From: Saccharicrinis sp963666825
GTDB taxonomy: Bacteria > Bacteroidota > Bacteroidia > Bacteroidales > Marinilabiliaceae
DNA length: 64,000 nt
Assembly (NCBI GenBank): GCA_963666825.2
Contig: OY763044.2
Span: 3,348,001-3,412,000 of the forward strand
Reading direction: 5' to 3'
The notes under the pieces were generated by a model, which had not been told where the DNA came from, ran no database searches, and saw only the letters and a list, made by a program, of their open reading frames with translations. The translations under genes were made by a program, and so were the position numbers. Of this stretch, positions 19,602 through 28,439 are shown in pieces; position 1 is the stretch's first letter, and each line of letters opens with the position of its first letter.

Positions 19602-20927
19602 CTACAAATACCAGTTAAGAATTTGTTCGAATAGCTCTTGTTTACCACTCTTTGGAGTTGGCTCACCAACCTCTTTACCAATCTTATATAGATCTTCAAG
19701 AGTTAATTTTCCTGCTGCAAATTCAGCACCTTTACCTGAATCAAATGAAGCATAACGCTCATTTCTCATTTTGAAATAATCAGATTCAGTAGTAATTCTG
19801 TCTGCAATAACTAATGCACGAGCAAATACATCCATACCTCCAATATGAGCAATAAATGCATCTTCCATATCAGTTGAGTTACGACGAACTTTTGCATCGA
19901 AGTTGATACCTCCATCTGTAAAACCACCAGCTTGAAGAACTTCTAACATAGCTGCTGTTGTTTCAGTGATATTAGTTGGGAATTCATCAGTATCCCATCC
20001 GTTCTGGTAATCTCCTTTGTTTGCATCCATTGATCCTAACATACCATTATCTGCAGCAACTCTTAATTCGTGCTCCATTGTATGTTGAGCTAAAGTAGCG
20101 TGGTTTACTTCAATATTTAATTTAAAATCTTTATCTAAACCATAGCGTCTTAAGAAACCGATAACTGTATGAGCATCAAAATCGTACTGATGCTTACTTG
20201 GCTCCATTGGCTTAGGTTCAATAAAGAACGTACCTGCAAATCCTTGTTTACGAGCATAATCACGAGCCATTGTTAACATTTGTGCTAAGTGATCTAACTC
20301 ATCAATCATTTTTGTATTATGAAGACTCATATAACCTTCGCGTCCTCCCCAGAATACATAACCAGTACCACCTAAAGCGATAGTTGCATCAATAGCATTT
20401 TTAATTTGAACACCTGCATTTGCAACCACGTTAAAATCCGGGTTTGTTGCAGCTCCGTTCATATATCTTGGATCAGAGAAAACGTTAGCAGTACCCCAAA
20501 GCAATTTTACACCTGAAGCAGCTTGCTTTTCTTTAGCAACGTCAACAATCTGAACTAATTTCTTTTCAATATCCAATACTGAACCACCACCAACAAGGTC
20601 AGTATCGTGCCAGCAGTAATGAGGAACTCCTAATTTTGTAATAAATTCAAAAGCAGCATCCATTTTCTGTTTAGCAGCATCCATTTCGCTAGAAGCCTGA
20701 TCCCATTCAAATTTTTGAGTTGCAGCTCCAAATGGATCACCACCTCCACCACAGAATGTATGCCAGTAAGCAATAGCAAATCTCAAGTGATCTTTCATGG
20801 TTTTTCCTGCCACTACTCTATTCTCATCATACCATTTAAAAGCCAAAGGATTTTTTGAATCTGGTCCTTCAAATTTAATTTTACCAATACCTTTAAAGTA
20901 TTCCTTATTACCTATTAAAACATCCAT
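19602..20927 (-). CDS. xylA: Xylose isomerase
   Basis: Cytoplasmic metal-dependent enzyme converting D-xylose to D-xylulose. The 441 aa match the class II (long) xylose isomerases of Bacteroidota. Signatures include VFWGGREGY near residue 187, the metal-site segment KLNIEVNHATLAQHT near 270, and the catalytic-pocket CWHDTDLVGGG near 100. It lies 33 bases after xylB and clearly shares its transcript. The class to which it belongs works with manganese or magnesium. Confidence 0.97.
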   Translation of the reverse strand: MDVLIGNKEYFKGIGKIKFEGPDSKNPLAFKWYDENRVVAGKTMKDHLRFAIAYWHTFCGGGGDPFGAATQKFEWDQASSEMDAAKQKMDAAFEFITKLGVPHYCWHDTDLVGGGSVLDIEKKLVQIVDVAKEKQAASGVKLLWGTANVFSDPRYMNGAATNPDFNVVANAGVQIKNAIDATIALGGTGYVFWGGREGYMSLHNTKMIDELDHLAQMLTMARDYARKQGFAGTFFIEPKPMEPSKHQYDFDAHTVIGFLRRYGLDKDFKLNIEVNHATLAQHTMEHELRVAADNGMLGSMDANKGDYQNGWDTDEFPTNITETTAAMLEVLQAGGFTDGGINFDAKVRRNSTDMEDAFIAHIGGMDVFARALVIADRITTESDYFKMRNERYASFDSGKGAEFAAGKLTLEDLYKIGKEVGEPTPKSGKQELFEQILNWYL

Positions 20928-20960
20928 GATATTAATTTTATAAGAATTATGTTTAACTTT

Positions 20961-22442
20961 TTATAATTTATTTAACGCTGTTTTCCATTTTTCATAAGCT
21001 TCCTGAGTTGCTTCCACATCAGAGGTTGTTGGTTCTGTTTGGCCAACTTTAGCTAATCCACCAAATGCTTCTTCGAATGATGCATAGATTTTTGCTCCAA
21101 CGCCTGCACCTCTGGCGGCTCCAGCGGCTCCATCTGTATTATATAATTCAATGGTAGCTCCAGAGATATTTGATAATGTATTCTTAAATAAATCACTTAA
21201 GAACATATTCGCTTTTCCAGCACGAATTACATTAGTTTCAATTCCCATTTCTCCCATTATGTCCATCCCATATTTAAAAGAGAAGGCAATTCCTTCCTGA
21301 GCAGCACGATAAAAGTGTGCAGGAGTATGAATATTAAAATTCAAATGATTGATTTGTGAACCATAATCTACGTTTTTAAGAATTCGTTCAGAACCATTAC
21401 CGAATGGTAGAATTGTTAATCCATCAGAACCAATTGGAACATTAGCAGCCAGTTCATTCATTTCCGGATATGAAACATCTTTTCTTCCCAGGTTTTTATT
21501 CATCCATGAGTTAAGAATTCCTGTTCCATTAATACATAAAAGAACACCTAAACTAGGATTTGGCATTTGGTGATTAACATGAGCAAATGTGTTCACTCTG
21601 GAAAAATCGTCATAAACATTATTATCAGTAACACCATATACCACCCCAGAGGTACCTCCTGTTGCAGCAACTTCACCCGGATTTAATACATTTAAAGAGA
21701 ATGCATTGTTTGGTTGGTCACCTGCTCTGTAAGTAACTTTTACTCCTTTAGGTAAATCAAACTCCTCTGCTATTTGATCTAATACTGTTCCCTGATCAGA
21801 AAATGATGTCTTTACTTCAGGAATCATTGATGATTCAAAACCATAATATTCCATTAATTTATTTGAAACACCATCTTTAGGAAATTCCCAGAAAATACCT
21901 TCTGATAAACCAGAAGCTGTTGTCATAATTTGACCGGTTAATCTATATGCAATATAATCGCCCGGTAACATTATTTTATGAATGCGGCTATACAATTCAG
22001 GTTCATTATCTTTTACCCACTTTAATTTTGAAGCGGTAAAATTACCAGGAGAGTTTAACAGATTTTGTAAACACCAATCCTCGCCAATTTCTGCGAAAGC
22101 TTTATTTCCAATTTCGGCAGCTCTACTATCACACCAAATAATTGAAGGACGTAATACTTCTCCTTTATCATCTACAATCACAAGTCCATGCATTTGGTAC
22201 GAAATACCAATAGCTTTAATCTGATCTTTTTTTACGTCTGGAGAAGAAAGTGCTTTATTGCAAGCTTTCTTTAGATTTTGATACCATAATTCAGGATCCT
22301 GCTCTGCCCATCCAGGCTTGTTGGCCACAATGGTCATTTCCGTTTCCGGATATTGAGCCGAAGATACAGTTATACCTTTTTCTACATCAAGTACTGAAAC
22401 TTTTACTGATGAACTTCCAATATCAAATCCTAATAGTTGCAT
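20961..22442 (-). CDS. xylB: Xylulokinase
   Basis: FGGY-family kinase that phosphorylates D-xylulose for entry into the pentose phosphate pathway. At 493 aa it is of normal size. The N-terminal LLGFDIGSSSVKVSVLD phosphate-binding loop, SYQMHGLV and WCDSRA near residue 110, and the second ATP-site stretch ATGGTSGVVYG near 262 are all present. It is the first gene of the xylBA-porter operon and has a full consensus promoter 40-70 bases upstream. No xylose regulator (XylR) lies beside it. Confidence 0.96.
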   Translation of the reverse strand: MQLLGFDIGSSSVKVSVLDVEKGITVSSAQYPETEMTIVANKPGWAEQDPELWYQNLKKACNKALSSPDVKKDQIKAIGISYQMHGLVIVDDKGEVLRPSIIWCDSRAAEIGNKAFAEIGEDWCLQNLLNSPGNFTASKLKWVKDNEPELYSRIHKIMLPGDYIAYRLTGQIMTTASGLSEGIFWEFPKDGVSNKLMEYYGFESSMIPEVKTSFSDQGTVLDQIAEEFDLPKGVKVTYRAGDQPNNAFSLNVLNPGEVAATGGTSGVVYGVTDNNVYDDFSRVNTFAHVNHQMPNPSLGVLLCINGTGILNSWMNKNLGRKDVSYPEMNELAANVPIGSDGLTILPFGNGSERILKNVDYGSQINHLNFNIHTPAHFYRAAQEGIAFSFKYGMDIMGEMGIETNVIRAGKANMFLSDLFKNTLSNISGATIELYNTDGAAGAARGAGVGAKIYASFEEAFGGLAKVGQTEPTTSDVEATQEAYEKWKTALNKL

Positions 22443-22461
22443 ATTTTATATTATTTTATCC

Positions 22462-22477
22462 GTTCTGGTCTGTTCTG
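22462..22477. promoter_or_regulatory. Candidate operator (paired GTTCTG) at the xylB start site
   Basis: Two GTTCTG hexamers are spaced exactly 10 bases apart (22462-22467 and 22472-22477). They lie just downstream of the -7 box, where transcription should begin. This is a plausible regulator site, but no regulator is assigned. Confidence 0.35.
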
Positions 22478-22482
22478 TATTG

Positions 22483-22512
22483 CAAATATACATTTAAAAT
22501 TTAATTAAGCAA
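22483..22512 (-). promoter_or_regulatory. Promoter of the xylose operon
   Basis: On the minus strand TTG (22512-22510), a 19-base spacer and TATATTTG (22490-22483) match the Bacteroidota sigma-ABfr consensus. Confidence 0.75.
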
Positions 22513-22670
22513 GTGAAACATATTTTTTTAACATTTAACATTTATCTATTAATCACTATTTATCAACTACTTAAAAAATGTAATTCATAATTATTCTAAG
22601 AAAAAAAAGTAATTCAGGCAACCTTGTGAAAAGTTTCTGCATTTTTAAATTAGAGACGAAATTTTAAAAA

Positions 22671-23219
22671 GTGAACAAACTAATTAAAGAATTAAAAAAG
22701 AAACGAACGAAAGCACAGCATAGGTTATTTGAACTATATAGCGACTATTTATATAGAGTATGCTATCGTTATATGAATAATAATATTGATGCTCAGGAAG
22801 TACTTTCGAAAAGTTTTATGAAAATTTTTGATCATGTAGCAAATACTACGATTAATGATGAAATCGTATTTCGTGCCTGGATGAAAAAAATTGCCATTAA
22901 CGAATGTCTCATGGAACTCCGTAAAAGAAAAGTATTTTTTATGGAATTAGATTTAATAGAGAATATAGAAGAAGCACCTATAACTTCTGATGAAAAATTG
23001 CTGGAAGAAGATTTAGTTAATATGATTTTAAAATTACCAGCTGGCTACAGAACTGTTTTTAGTTTATATGTAATTGAAGGTTATAAACACGAAGAGATTG
23101 CTACCAAACTGGGGATTACAGTTAATACTTCAAAATCTCAGTTACGGAAAGCCCGTTTACAATTAAAAGAGATGATAAGGAAAATAGAAAAGCAAACATA
23201 CAATACTTGTATAAGATGA
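22671..23219 (+). CDS. ECF-type RNA polymerase sigma factor
   Basis: A 182-aa sigma-70 family protein with only regions 2 and 4. Region 2 covers about residues 10-80 (LYRVCYRYMNN and RAWMKKIAINECL). Region 4 is at about 120-172, with a helix-turn-helix in YKHEEIATKLGITVNTSKSQ. The start is GTG. Its stop overlaps the next gene's ATG (ATGA), as seen for sigma factors translationally coupled to a membrane anti-sigma partner. Target genes are unknown; the two downstream genes are obvious candidates. Confidence 0.9.
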   Translation: MNKLIKELKKKRTKAQHRLFELYSDYLYRVCYRYMNNNIDAQEVLSKSFMKIFDHVANTTINDEIVFRAWMKKIAINECLMELRKRKVFFMELDLIENIEEAPITSDEKLLEEDLVNMILKLPAGYRTVFSLYVIEGYKHEEIATKLGITVNTSKSQLRKARLQLKEMIRKIEKQTYNTCIR

Positions 23220-23926
23220 GTGAATTAGTTGAAAGAGATATAAAAAAAGCCATAGAAACCTGGGAAAATAAAAAAACAGATATTGGCTTTAATAAAGAAT
23301 TGGTATGGAATTCTATTAATGGAATTGCAGAAAAAAAGACCATTTTTTCATGGACTAAAATTGCATCTATAGTTATAATAATTCTTTTAAGTTCCGGACT
23401 AGCATATTCTATTGTATCAAACCATAAATTGAAAAAAGAGAAAATTGCTTTAACAGGTAACATACAAACACTTGGTGAAGAAATTCAACAACTAAAGAAC
23501 CAACGGCAAACAAAAATCGAAACTATAATAAAGACAGATACAATTATTAAAGTTATCAATTCTAAAGATGAAAAAGAAAATAAGAGCCTCAACCAATTAA
23601 AATACCAAAATGAGAATCTGAATAATGAACTCAATGAATTAAAACGGATAATACAGGAACAATATATTATAAATCAAACCTTAATTGATAGTATTGAGTT
23701 TTTGGCTGCTAATTTAGATAACAATGTAAAACCTCAAATTGCTCACACTGAAAATACCTCTGATAAAATTTTAAAAGTCTACGAATCAGAAAATTTCAAA
23801 TCAACCAACTCAAAATTAGATTATATAAAAACCGACAATCAAAGCAAAAAAATAAAATTTACCTTATTCAATAAACAAGAAAACACTGTTTACAAGGCGC
23901 CAACTCAACAGGGAATTCGATTTTAA
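23216..23926 (+). CDS. Single-pass membrane coiled-coil protein, candidate anti-sigma factor
   Basis: With the ATG at 23216, which overlaps the sigma stop by four bases, the protein has 236 aa. It has a cytosolic N-terminal ~45 residues, one transmembrane helix (about 47-64, IASIVIIILLSSGLAYSIV), and a long coiled-coil on the far side (about 70-165, rich in Gln, Asn, Lys and Glu). This layout suits an anti-sigma or stress-sensing anchor, and coupling to the ECF gene supports that. I see no classical zinc anti-sigma motif, so the role is inferred from context. Confidence 0.7.
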   Translation: MSELVERDIKKAIETWENKKTDIGFNKELVWNSINGIAEKKTIFSWTKIASIVIIILLSSGLAYSIVSNHKLKKEKIALTGNIQTLGEEIQQLKNQRQTKIETIIKTDTIIKVINSKDEKENKSLNQLKYQNENLNNELNELKRIIQEQYIINQTLIDSIEFLAANLDNNVKPQIAHTENTSDKILKVYESENFKSTNSKLDYIKTDNQSKKIKFTLFNKQENTVYKAPTQQGIRF

Positions 23927-23936
23927 CACAAAAAAA

Positions 23937-24971
23937 ATGACTAAAAAAGTAATATTATCAGTATTCTTCATGTTTATGCTTTCCTATGCAACCATAAAAG
24001 CCGAAGAAAAAAAAGATATCATTAAATTAACGTTACCTAATAATGCGGCCATAGAAATACGCAGTATTGATGTAAATAAATACGAACTGGACACTGCAAT
24101 TATAACTAGTTATATTGACAGATTATTTGCCTTTTCAAAATCTTCAAATATTGAAGAGATGCTACAATCAGGTCCCAGATTAATTAAAATATTGAATGAG
24201 AATTCTAAAACAAACTATTATTTTGAAAGATCAAATCTAAATCCTTTTTATGAACTATCTATTGAGGAAAGGAAAATACCTAACAAAATAATCTCATCAG
24301 ATGATTTTTCGGAGAACCTTTATTACTTGCAGAAACATCAATTTCAATTTGAAAATAAACAGTTTACAGTAAATATTTTATTTGATGATATGGATCAGCT
24401 CAATTCCATTAAATCTAAAGACATACTTATGGTAATTGATTCTGTGATGCAAGACTACCTATCAAGGAAGAGTAAACATATAGAAAAAGCTGATTTTTTA
24501 GTTAGCAATAATCTTGAATACAAAAAAATTAATGAAAACTACAAAACTGCCAACGATCAAATAGAACTCTCTTTAGGTTCGAACATTGAATGTGTTAAAA
24601 ACACATTTGCTACTAGTTTTGAAGCTACGATGGCACTTTCATTTGATAAAAAGGGAATAAATAAAAACCGATTTGCTATAGGATATGAATGGCAATATGA
24701 TTTTTCAGAAAGTAAAGATGGAAATATTAACCATTTTCTGAATATCGGTTACACCAGAGACTTTTCTGAAGATCCTGAAAAAAGCCGATCGTACACTTTC
24801 AAAGTGGGATATTTATTAAATAAAAATGGTGGATTATATAATGATGATACATTTAGTTTATCGATTACACATAAGGTGGGTAAACATTTTAATATAACAC
24901 CTAAGATATATTTTGACGGAGCATTTAAAAATATAGCTCCAGCCATTTCAATTGGTATTCCTATTTTGTAA
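23937..24971 (+). CDS. Exported protein of unknown function, possibly with a C-terminal beta-barrel
   Basis: A 344-aa protein with a signal peptide (about 1-22, ending YATIKAEE). The first ~200 residues are polar and mixed helix/strand. From about residue 205 to the end, amphipathic strands (such as FAIGYEWQYDFS, FLNIGYTRDFS and YTFKVGYLL, then ISIGIPIL at the C-terminus) look like outer-membrane barrel strands. It lies 10 bases after the membrane coiled-coil gene and is the third member of the sigma-led operon. No named family is recognised. Confidence 0.7.
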   Translation: MTKKVILSVFFMFMLSYATIKAEEKKDIIKLTLPNNAAIEIRSIDVNKYELDTAIITSYIDRLFAFSKSSNIEEMLQSGPRLIKILNENSKTNYYFERSNLNPFYELSIEERKIPNKIISSDDFSENLYYLQKHQFQFENKQFTVNILFDDMDQLNSIKSKDILMVIDSVMQDYLSRKSKHIEKADFLVSNNLEYKKINENYKTANDQIELSLGSNIECVKNTFATSFEATMALSFDKKGINKNRFAIGYEWQYDFSESKDGNINHFLNIGYTRDFSEDPEKSRSYTFKVGYLLNKNGGLYNDDTFSLSITHKVGKHFNITPKIYFDGAFKNIAPAISIGIPIL

Positions 24972-24980
24972 AAATAAAAA

Positions 24981-25023
24981 GACCCGTCAGGTTTAATAAC
25001 ATACTGTTAAAACCTGACAGGTC
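24981..25023. terminator. Bidirectional terminator
   Basis: GACCcGTCAGGTTT pairs with AAACCTGACaGGTC, with A-rich and T-rich flanks, between two convergent genes. Confidence 0.8.
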
Positions 25024-25034
25024 TTGTTTAAATT

Positions 25035-25706
25035 TTATTTTTTCTCGTTTATCTTTTCACTGATTACTTTACCCATTCTGTTATAACCTTCATGTTTAAA
25101 GTGAATACCATCTTTTGTAATTTCTGCAAAATCAGGAGTTGTTACAGGACGAAGTTCTACATACTCTATACCTTCTTCGTTAGCTACTTCAATCATTTTA
25201 GGAATCAAATTATCCAATCTTTCAGAAATACCAGTATACTTAGCTATTAACATAGAATCTGGTGCAACCTGTGGTGGCATCAACCAAATAATTCTGGGAG
25301 TTTTTCCATTTGAGTATGGGAATGACTTCACATAGTCAATCACTTTTCTCATATTGCCAGGTACTTCTGCTTGAAGAGAGTCAAAACAAGCCTTACAATC
25401 ATTGGTTCCTAAGCTAATAATAACAATGTCAATATTCTTAAGCGTTGAGTCAGCGTCTTTCAACTGACTTTCCATCATCTTAAGCTCATTCAATTCTGCT
25501 CTTCCCAGATTATCAAAACCAATCGTACGACCTCCTTTTGAATAATTCTTAACCGTATCGTTAACTAAAATAGAATCTATTTTCATTACCCATCCGATAT
25601 CAAATGCTCCATTTGAATCACCTAATGCGATAATGTTTCTTGATTTTTGTTGAGTACATGCAAAAATTGCAAGGGTTAAACCTAATAATAATACTATTTT
25701 TTTCAT
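25035..25706 (-). CDS. SGNH/GDSL-type esterase lipoprotein
   Basis: A 223-aa lipoprotein: the signal peptide ends in a lipobox (LAIFAC, Cys at about 17). The SGNH blocks are in order: ALGDSNG with the catalytic serine near 30, SLGTNDC near 98, and DGIHF near the C-terminus supplying Asp and His. It probably removes acyl or acetyl groups from carbohydrate or lipid at the cell surface or in the periplasm. It is 147 bases downstream of the protease that ends the SusC/D operon, so it may or may not belong to that unit. Confidence 0.85.
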   Translation of the reverse strand: MKKIVLLLGLTLAIFACTQQKSRNIIALGDSNGAFDIGWVMKIDSILVNDTVKNYSKGGRTIGFDNLGRAELNELKMMESQLKDADSTLKNIDIVIISLGTNDCKACFDSLQAEVPGNMRKVIDYVKSFPYSNGKTPRIIWLMPPQVAPDSMLIAKYTGISERLDNLIPKMIEVANEEGIEYVELRPVTTPDFAEITKDGIHFKHEGYNRMGKVISEKINEKK

Positions 25707-25853
25707 TACTGTTTATTTTTTGGTACCTCAAAAGTAATTGAAAATTTTAAAGATCGCAGCATGCAACTGGATTATAACCCCACTAAACAAAAAATGTCCG
25801 GCATAAAATTATACCGGACATGATATCAATACACAATTATTAATTAACCCACA

Positions 25854-26732
25854 CTAATTAACCAATTTTCTGACAGAACTAACTGGAATACAAATTTTCA
25901 TCACCATTTGCCATTCTCTATTATCACCTCCTGCATAAATAGAATTCGTAGAAGAAACTATAGAAACCAGATTTCCTTTATCATCATATACAGGACCACC
26001 ACTTGAACCAATGGCAAAATCTGCTGTAATTTCACTTCTGTTTTCCCACGGATTATTATCATAAGCTGAATTACGAGCTACAATTCCTTGCGTATAATAA
26101 TAAGCTTGTTGATTTGGAGCTGTCATGGTATGAACATTTTCACCAACTTCCAAATCATTACCAAGTGGAGCTGCAGCAAGTTTTTTACCTCTTGTATCAA
26201 TTTTAAAAATCGCCAGGTCAGCATCCTTACTATAACTCAATACGCCCTCAATTTCATACACATTACCCTGTGAATCAGCAGCAAAAAACAAACTATCCTG
26301 AGGATGCATACTTTGTCCTTCATTAATTAAAGGTTCAAACACATGATAATTCGAAACACACAAACCATCCTCACTTATAGCCACACCAGAAGCACCTATT
26401 AGTACAAAATCTTCATAAACCCCAAAACCTCTCTTTAACTTACATAATACTAATGAAGAAGGCTTTATATTCTTTACCAAATCTTTTGTTGCCAAAACTT
26501 TTTTATTGGTCTTTGGTAAGTATAAATTTTTAACAGTCTTTTCATTTAATGCAGTAATACAGTTTTGTTTTAAACCTTCTAACGACTTAAATGCTTTTTT
26601 TTGTTGTACTGTTTTCAGATTCTCTTTAAGTATAGATGGAAGTTTTTCAAAATCAAAATACTCAATATTTTGACTGAAAGCACATACTTTAATAGACAAA
26701 ACAAGTACAACAAGAATACAAAATCTTATCAT
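25854..26732 (-). CDS. Exported trypsin-like serine protease
   Basis: A 292-aa protein with a signal peptide (about 1-21, ending CAFSQ). The chymotrypsin-fold triad is visible: His in CVSNYHVFEPL near 133, Asp in KDADLAIFKID near 170, and Ser in AIGSSGGPVYDD near 243. It resembles the protease half of HtrA/DegP but has no PDZ domain. It starts 9 bases after the TlpA-like gene and so is the last gene of the SusC/D operon. It would work in the periplasm or outside, perhaps clipping an imported or secreted polypeptide. Confidence 0.87.
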   Translation of the reverse strand: MIRFCILVVLVLSIKVCAFSQNIEYFDFEKLPSILKENLKTVQQKKAFKSLEGLKQNCITALNEKTVKNLYLPKTNKKVLATKDLVKNIKPSSLVLCKLKRGFGVYEDFVLIGASGVAISEDGLCVSNYHVFEPLINEGQSMHPQDSLFFAADSQGNVYEIEGVLSYSKDADLAIFKIDTRGKKLAAAPLGNDLEVGENVHTMTAPNQQAYYYTQGIVARNSAYDNNPWENRSEITADFAIGSSGGPVYDDKGNLVSIVSSTNSIYAGGDNREWQMVMKICIPVSSVRKLVN

Positions 26733-26741
26733 TTCTTATAA

Positions 26742-27908
26742 TTAATTTAAAATCTCTTTTAACTTCAACTCCAGCTCTTCTCCCCTAAGATTCTTTGCTA
26801 CGATCTTTCCATTTGGATCAATTAAGAAATTAGTAGGAACACTGCTAATTCCATATAATTGAGTAGGTAAGCTTTGCCATCCTTGTAAATCTGATATTTG
26901 ATTCCATGCTAAACCATCTTTTTCAATGGCATTTGTCCATTGATCCAATGCATTATTACCTCCATCTAAAGAGTATCCAAGAATAGTAAAGTTTTTATCT
27001 TTATAAGTATTGTATGCTTTAACCAAATTTGGATTTTCTCTTCTACAAGGTCCACACCATGAAGCCCAGAAGTCTAACAATACATATTTTCCACGAAGTG
27101 AACGTAAACTTAAAGCTTCACCATTAGGCTGTTTTGCACTGATATCTGGAGCGTCAAAACCTATATCTGCGCCTTTGGTTTGTTTTATAATATTTGAGTA
27201 GATAACACCTGCAGGAGAACTCTTTACGTTATCAGAAAACTGATCAAAGATTTTATTGGCAAGATTTCTTTCCTGAACTACATTAACATTTTGACGAAGC
27301 CAATCTAAACTAACAATTGAATTATTATGCGCTTCAACAAATTCCATCTCCTTCTGCTTTTTTTCATCCATTAAAGCAGCATATTCTTTTTCTACTTCAG
27401 CAGCTTTTTCTTTATCTCCATTTTCCATTGCTTTTGAGTAGACTTCGTTTAAGGCATTGATTTTAGTCTCATAAGCACTACCTATATTAGCTAACTGTTG
27501 AAAATCTTCGTTTAAAGGAGTACCAGAAATTACCGCAGTTTTTAAGGAATCTTTGCCTGTAATTTTAATTTCACCTTCTTCCAAGTAAACAAATACGCCA
27601 TCGCTATTATTTGGGGGCATTGTAGGATCTGGCTTTTGATGAGAAAGATTTATAAAAGCTCTGCCATATGCAGGAACTTCGCCTTCAAAAATAAATTGCT
27701 TGTTAGCGTTAGCAAAAACAGTATCCATAGTCATGTTAACACCATTTTTAAAGCCCATAACCGCAGGACCTTCCGGATTTACCTCATCCAGGCTAATTAC
27801 AATACGATATTTCTCTGCCTTTTCCTGGGCTTGTCCTGCTACAGCAAAACATGCCATAACCAAAGCTCCAGTATACTTTAATTGTTTTTTTATGTTTTTA
27901 AGATTCAT
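26742..27908 (-). CDS. TlpA-like thiol-disulfide oxidoreductase with N-terminal DUF4369-type domain
   Basis: A 388-aa exported protein with a signal peptide (about 1-27). It has an N-terminal beta-rich domain of the DUF4369 type (about 30-130), a helical linker (about 135-215), and a C-terminal thioredoxin fold (about 245-388) with the redox motif WCGPCRREN. Such proteins reduce or shuffle disulfides in the periplasm. It follows a second, shorter TlpA-like gene by 10 bases; having both in one SusC/D operon suggests the substrate or system proteins are cysteine-rich. Confidence 0.9.
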   Translation of the reverse strand: MNLKNIKKQLKYTGALVMACFAVAGQAQEKAEKYRIVISLDEVNPEGPAVMGFKNGVNMTMDTVFANANKQFIFEGEVPAYGRAFINLSHQKPDPTMPPNNSDGVFVYLEEGEIKITGKDSLKTAVISGTPLNEDFQQLANIGSAYETKINALNEVYSKAMENGDKEKAAEVEKEYAALMDEKKQKEMEFVEAHNNSIVSLDWLRQNVNVVQERNLANKIFDQFSDNVKSSPAGVIYSNIIKQTKGADIGFDAPDISAKQPNGEALSLRSLRGKYVLLDFWASWCGPCRRENPNLVKAYNTYKDKNFTILGYSLDGGNNALDQWTNAIEKDGLAWNQISDLQGWQSLPTQLYGISSVPTNFLIDPNGKIVAKNLRGEELELKLKEILN

Positions 27909-27918
27909 TTTGTTGATT

Positions 27919-28437
27919 TTATTTATTTAAAATTTGAATTAAATACTCTTTAGTTTCAGCTTTTGATGGAGCAGTCATCTTTGTTTCCATGATCTTCCCT
28001 TCCTTATCTAAAAGAATAAAACGAGGGATGTAGGCTATATTAAACTTGTTTTCAAAATCCTTATCCAGAACTCTCCATTGCTCACCTTTTAATTTGAGGT
28101 TTTCAATAGTTCCTATCCATCTGAAATCTCTTACATCAAGGTTAACACCAAGAAAAATGATATCTTCAGATTTAAACTCTTCTACCAATTCTTCAAAAAA
28201 CGGAAATTGTTTACGACATGGATAACACCATGATGCCCAAACATCGATATAAACATATTTTCCTTTAAGTGACGAGATTTTAACTGGCTGGCGCTCTAAA
28301 CTCTCCATATTAAAATCCGGACAATAATCGCCTACTTTAAGCGTATCTGCTTTTGCGATTTGTTCTTCATCATTATTGCAATAGGCTGGAGTAATACCTG
28401 CCAGTACAAACAGAACAATAATTATAAACTGCTTCAT
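27919..28437 (-). CDS. TlpA-family thioredoxin-like protein
   Basis: A compact 172-aa exported thioredoxin-fold protein: signal peptide (about 1-20), then the AhpC/TSA-Redoxin-type core. The active-site motif is WCYPCRKQFP near residue 72, and the cis-Pro region is in YIPRFILLD. It sits two bases beyond the PKD-like lipoprotein stop, so translation is tightly linked. Likely a periplasmic disulfide reductase working with the next gene product. Confidence 0.9.
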   Translation of the reverse strand: MKQFIIIVLFVLAGITPAYCNNDEEQIAKADTLKVGDYCPDFNMESLERQPVKISSLKGKYVYIDVWASWCYPCRKQFPFFEELVEEFKSEDIIFLGVNLDVRDFRWIGTIENLKLKGEQWRVLDKDFENKFNIAYIPRFILLDKEGKIMETKMTAPSKAETKEYLIQILNK

Positions 28438-28439
28438 TT

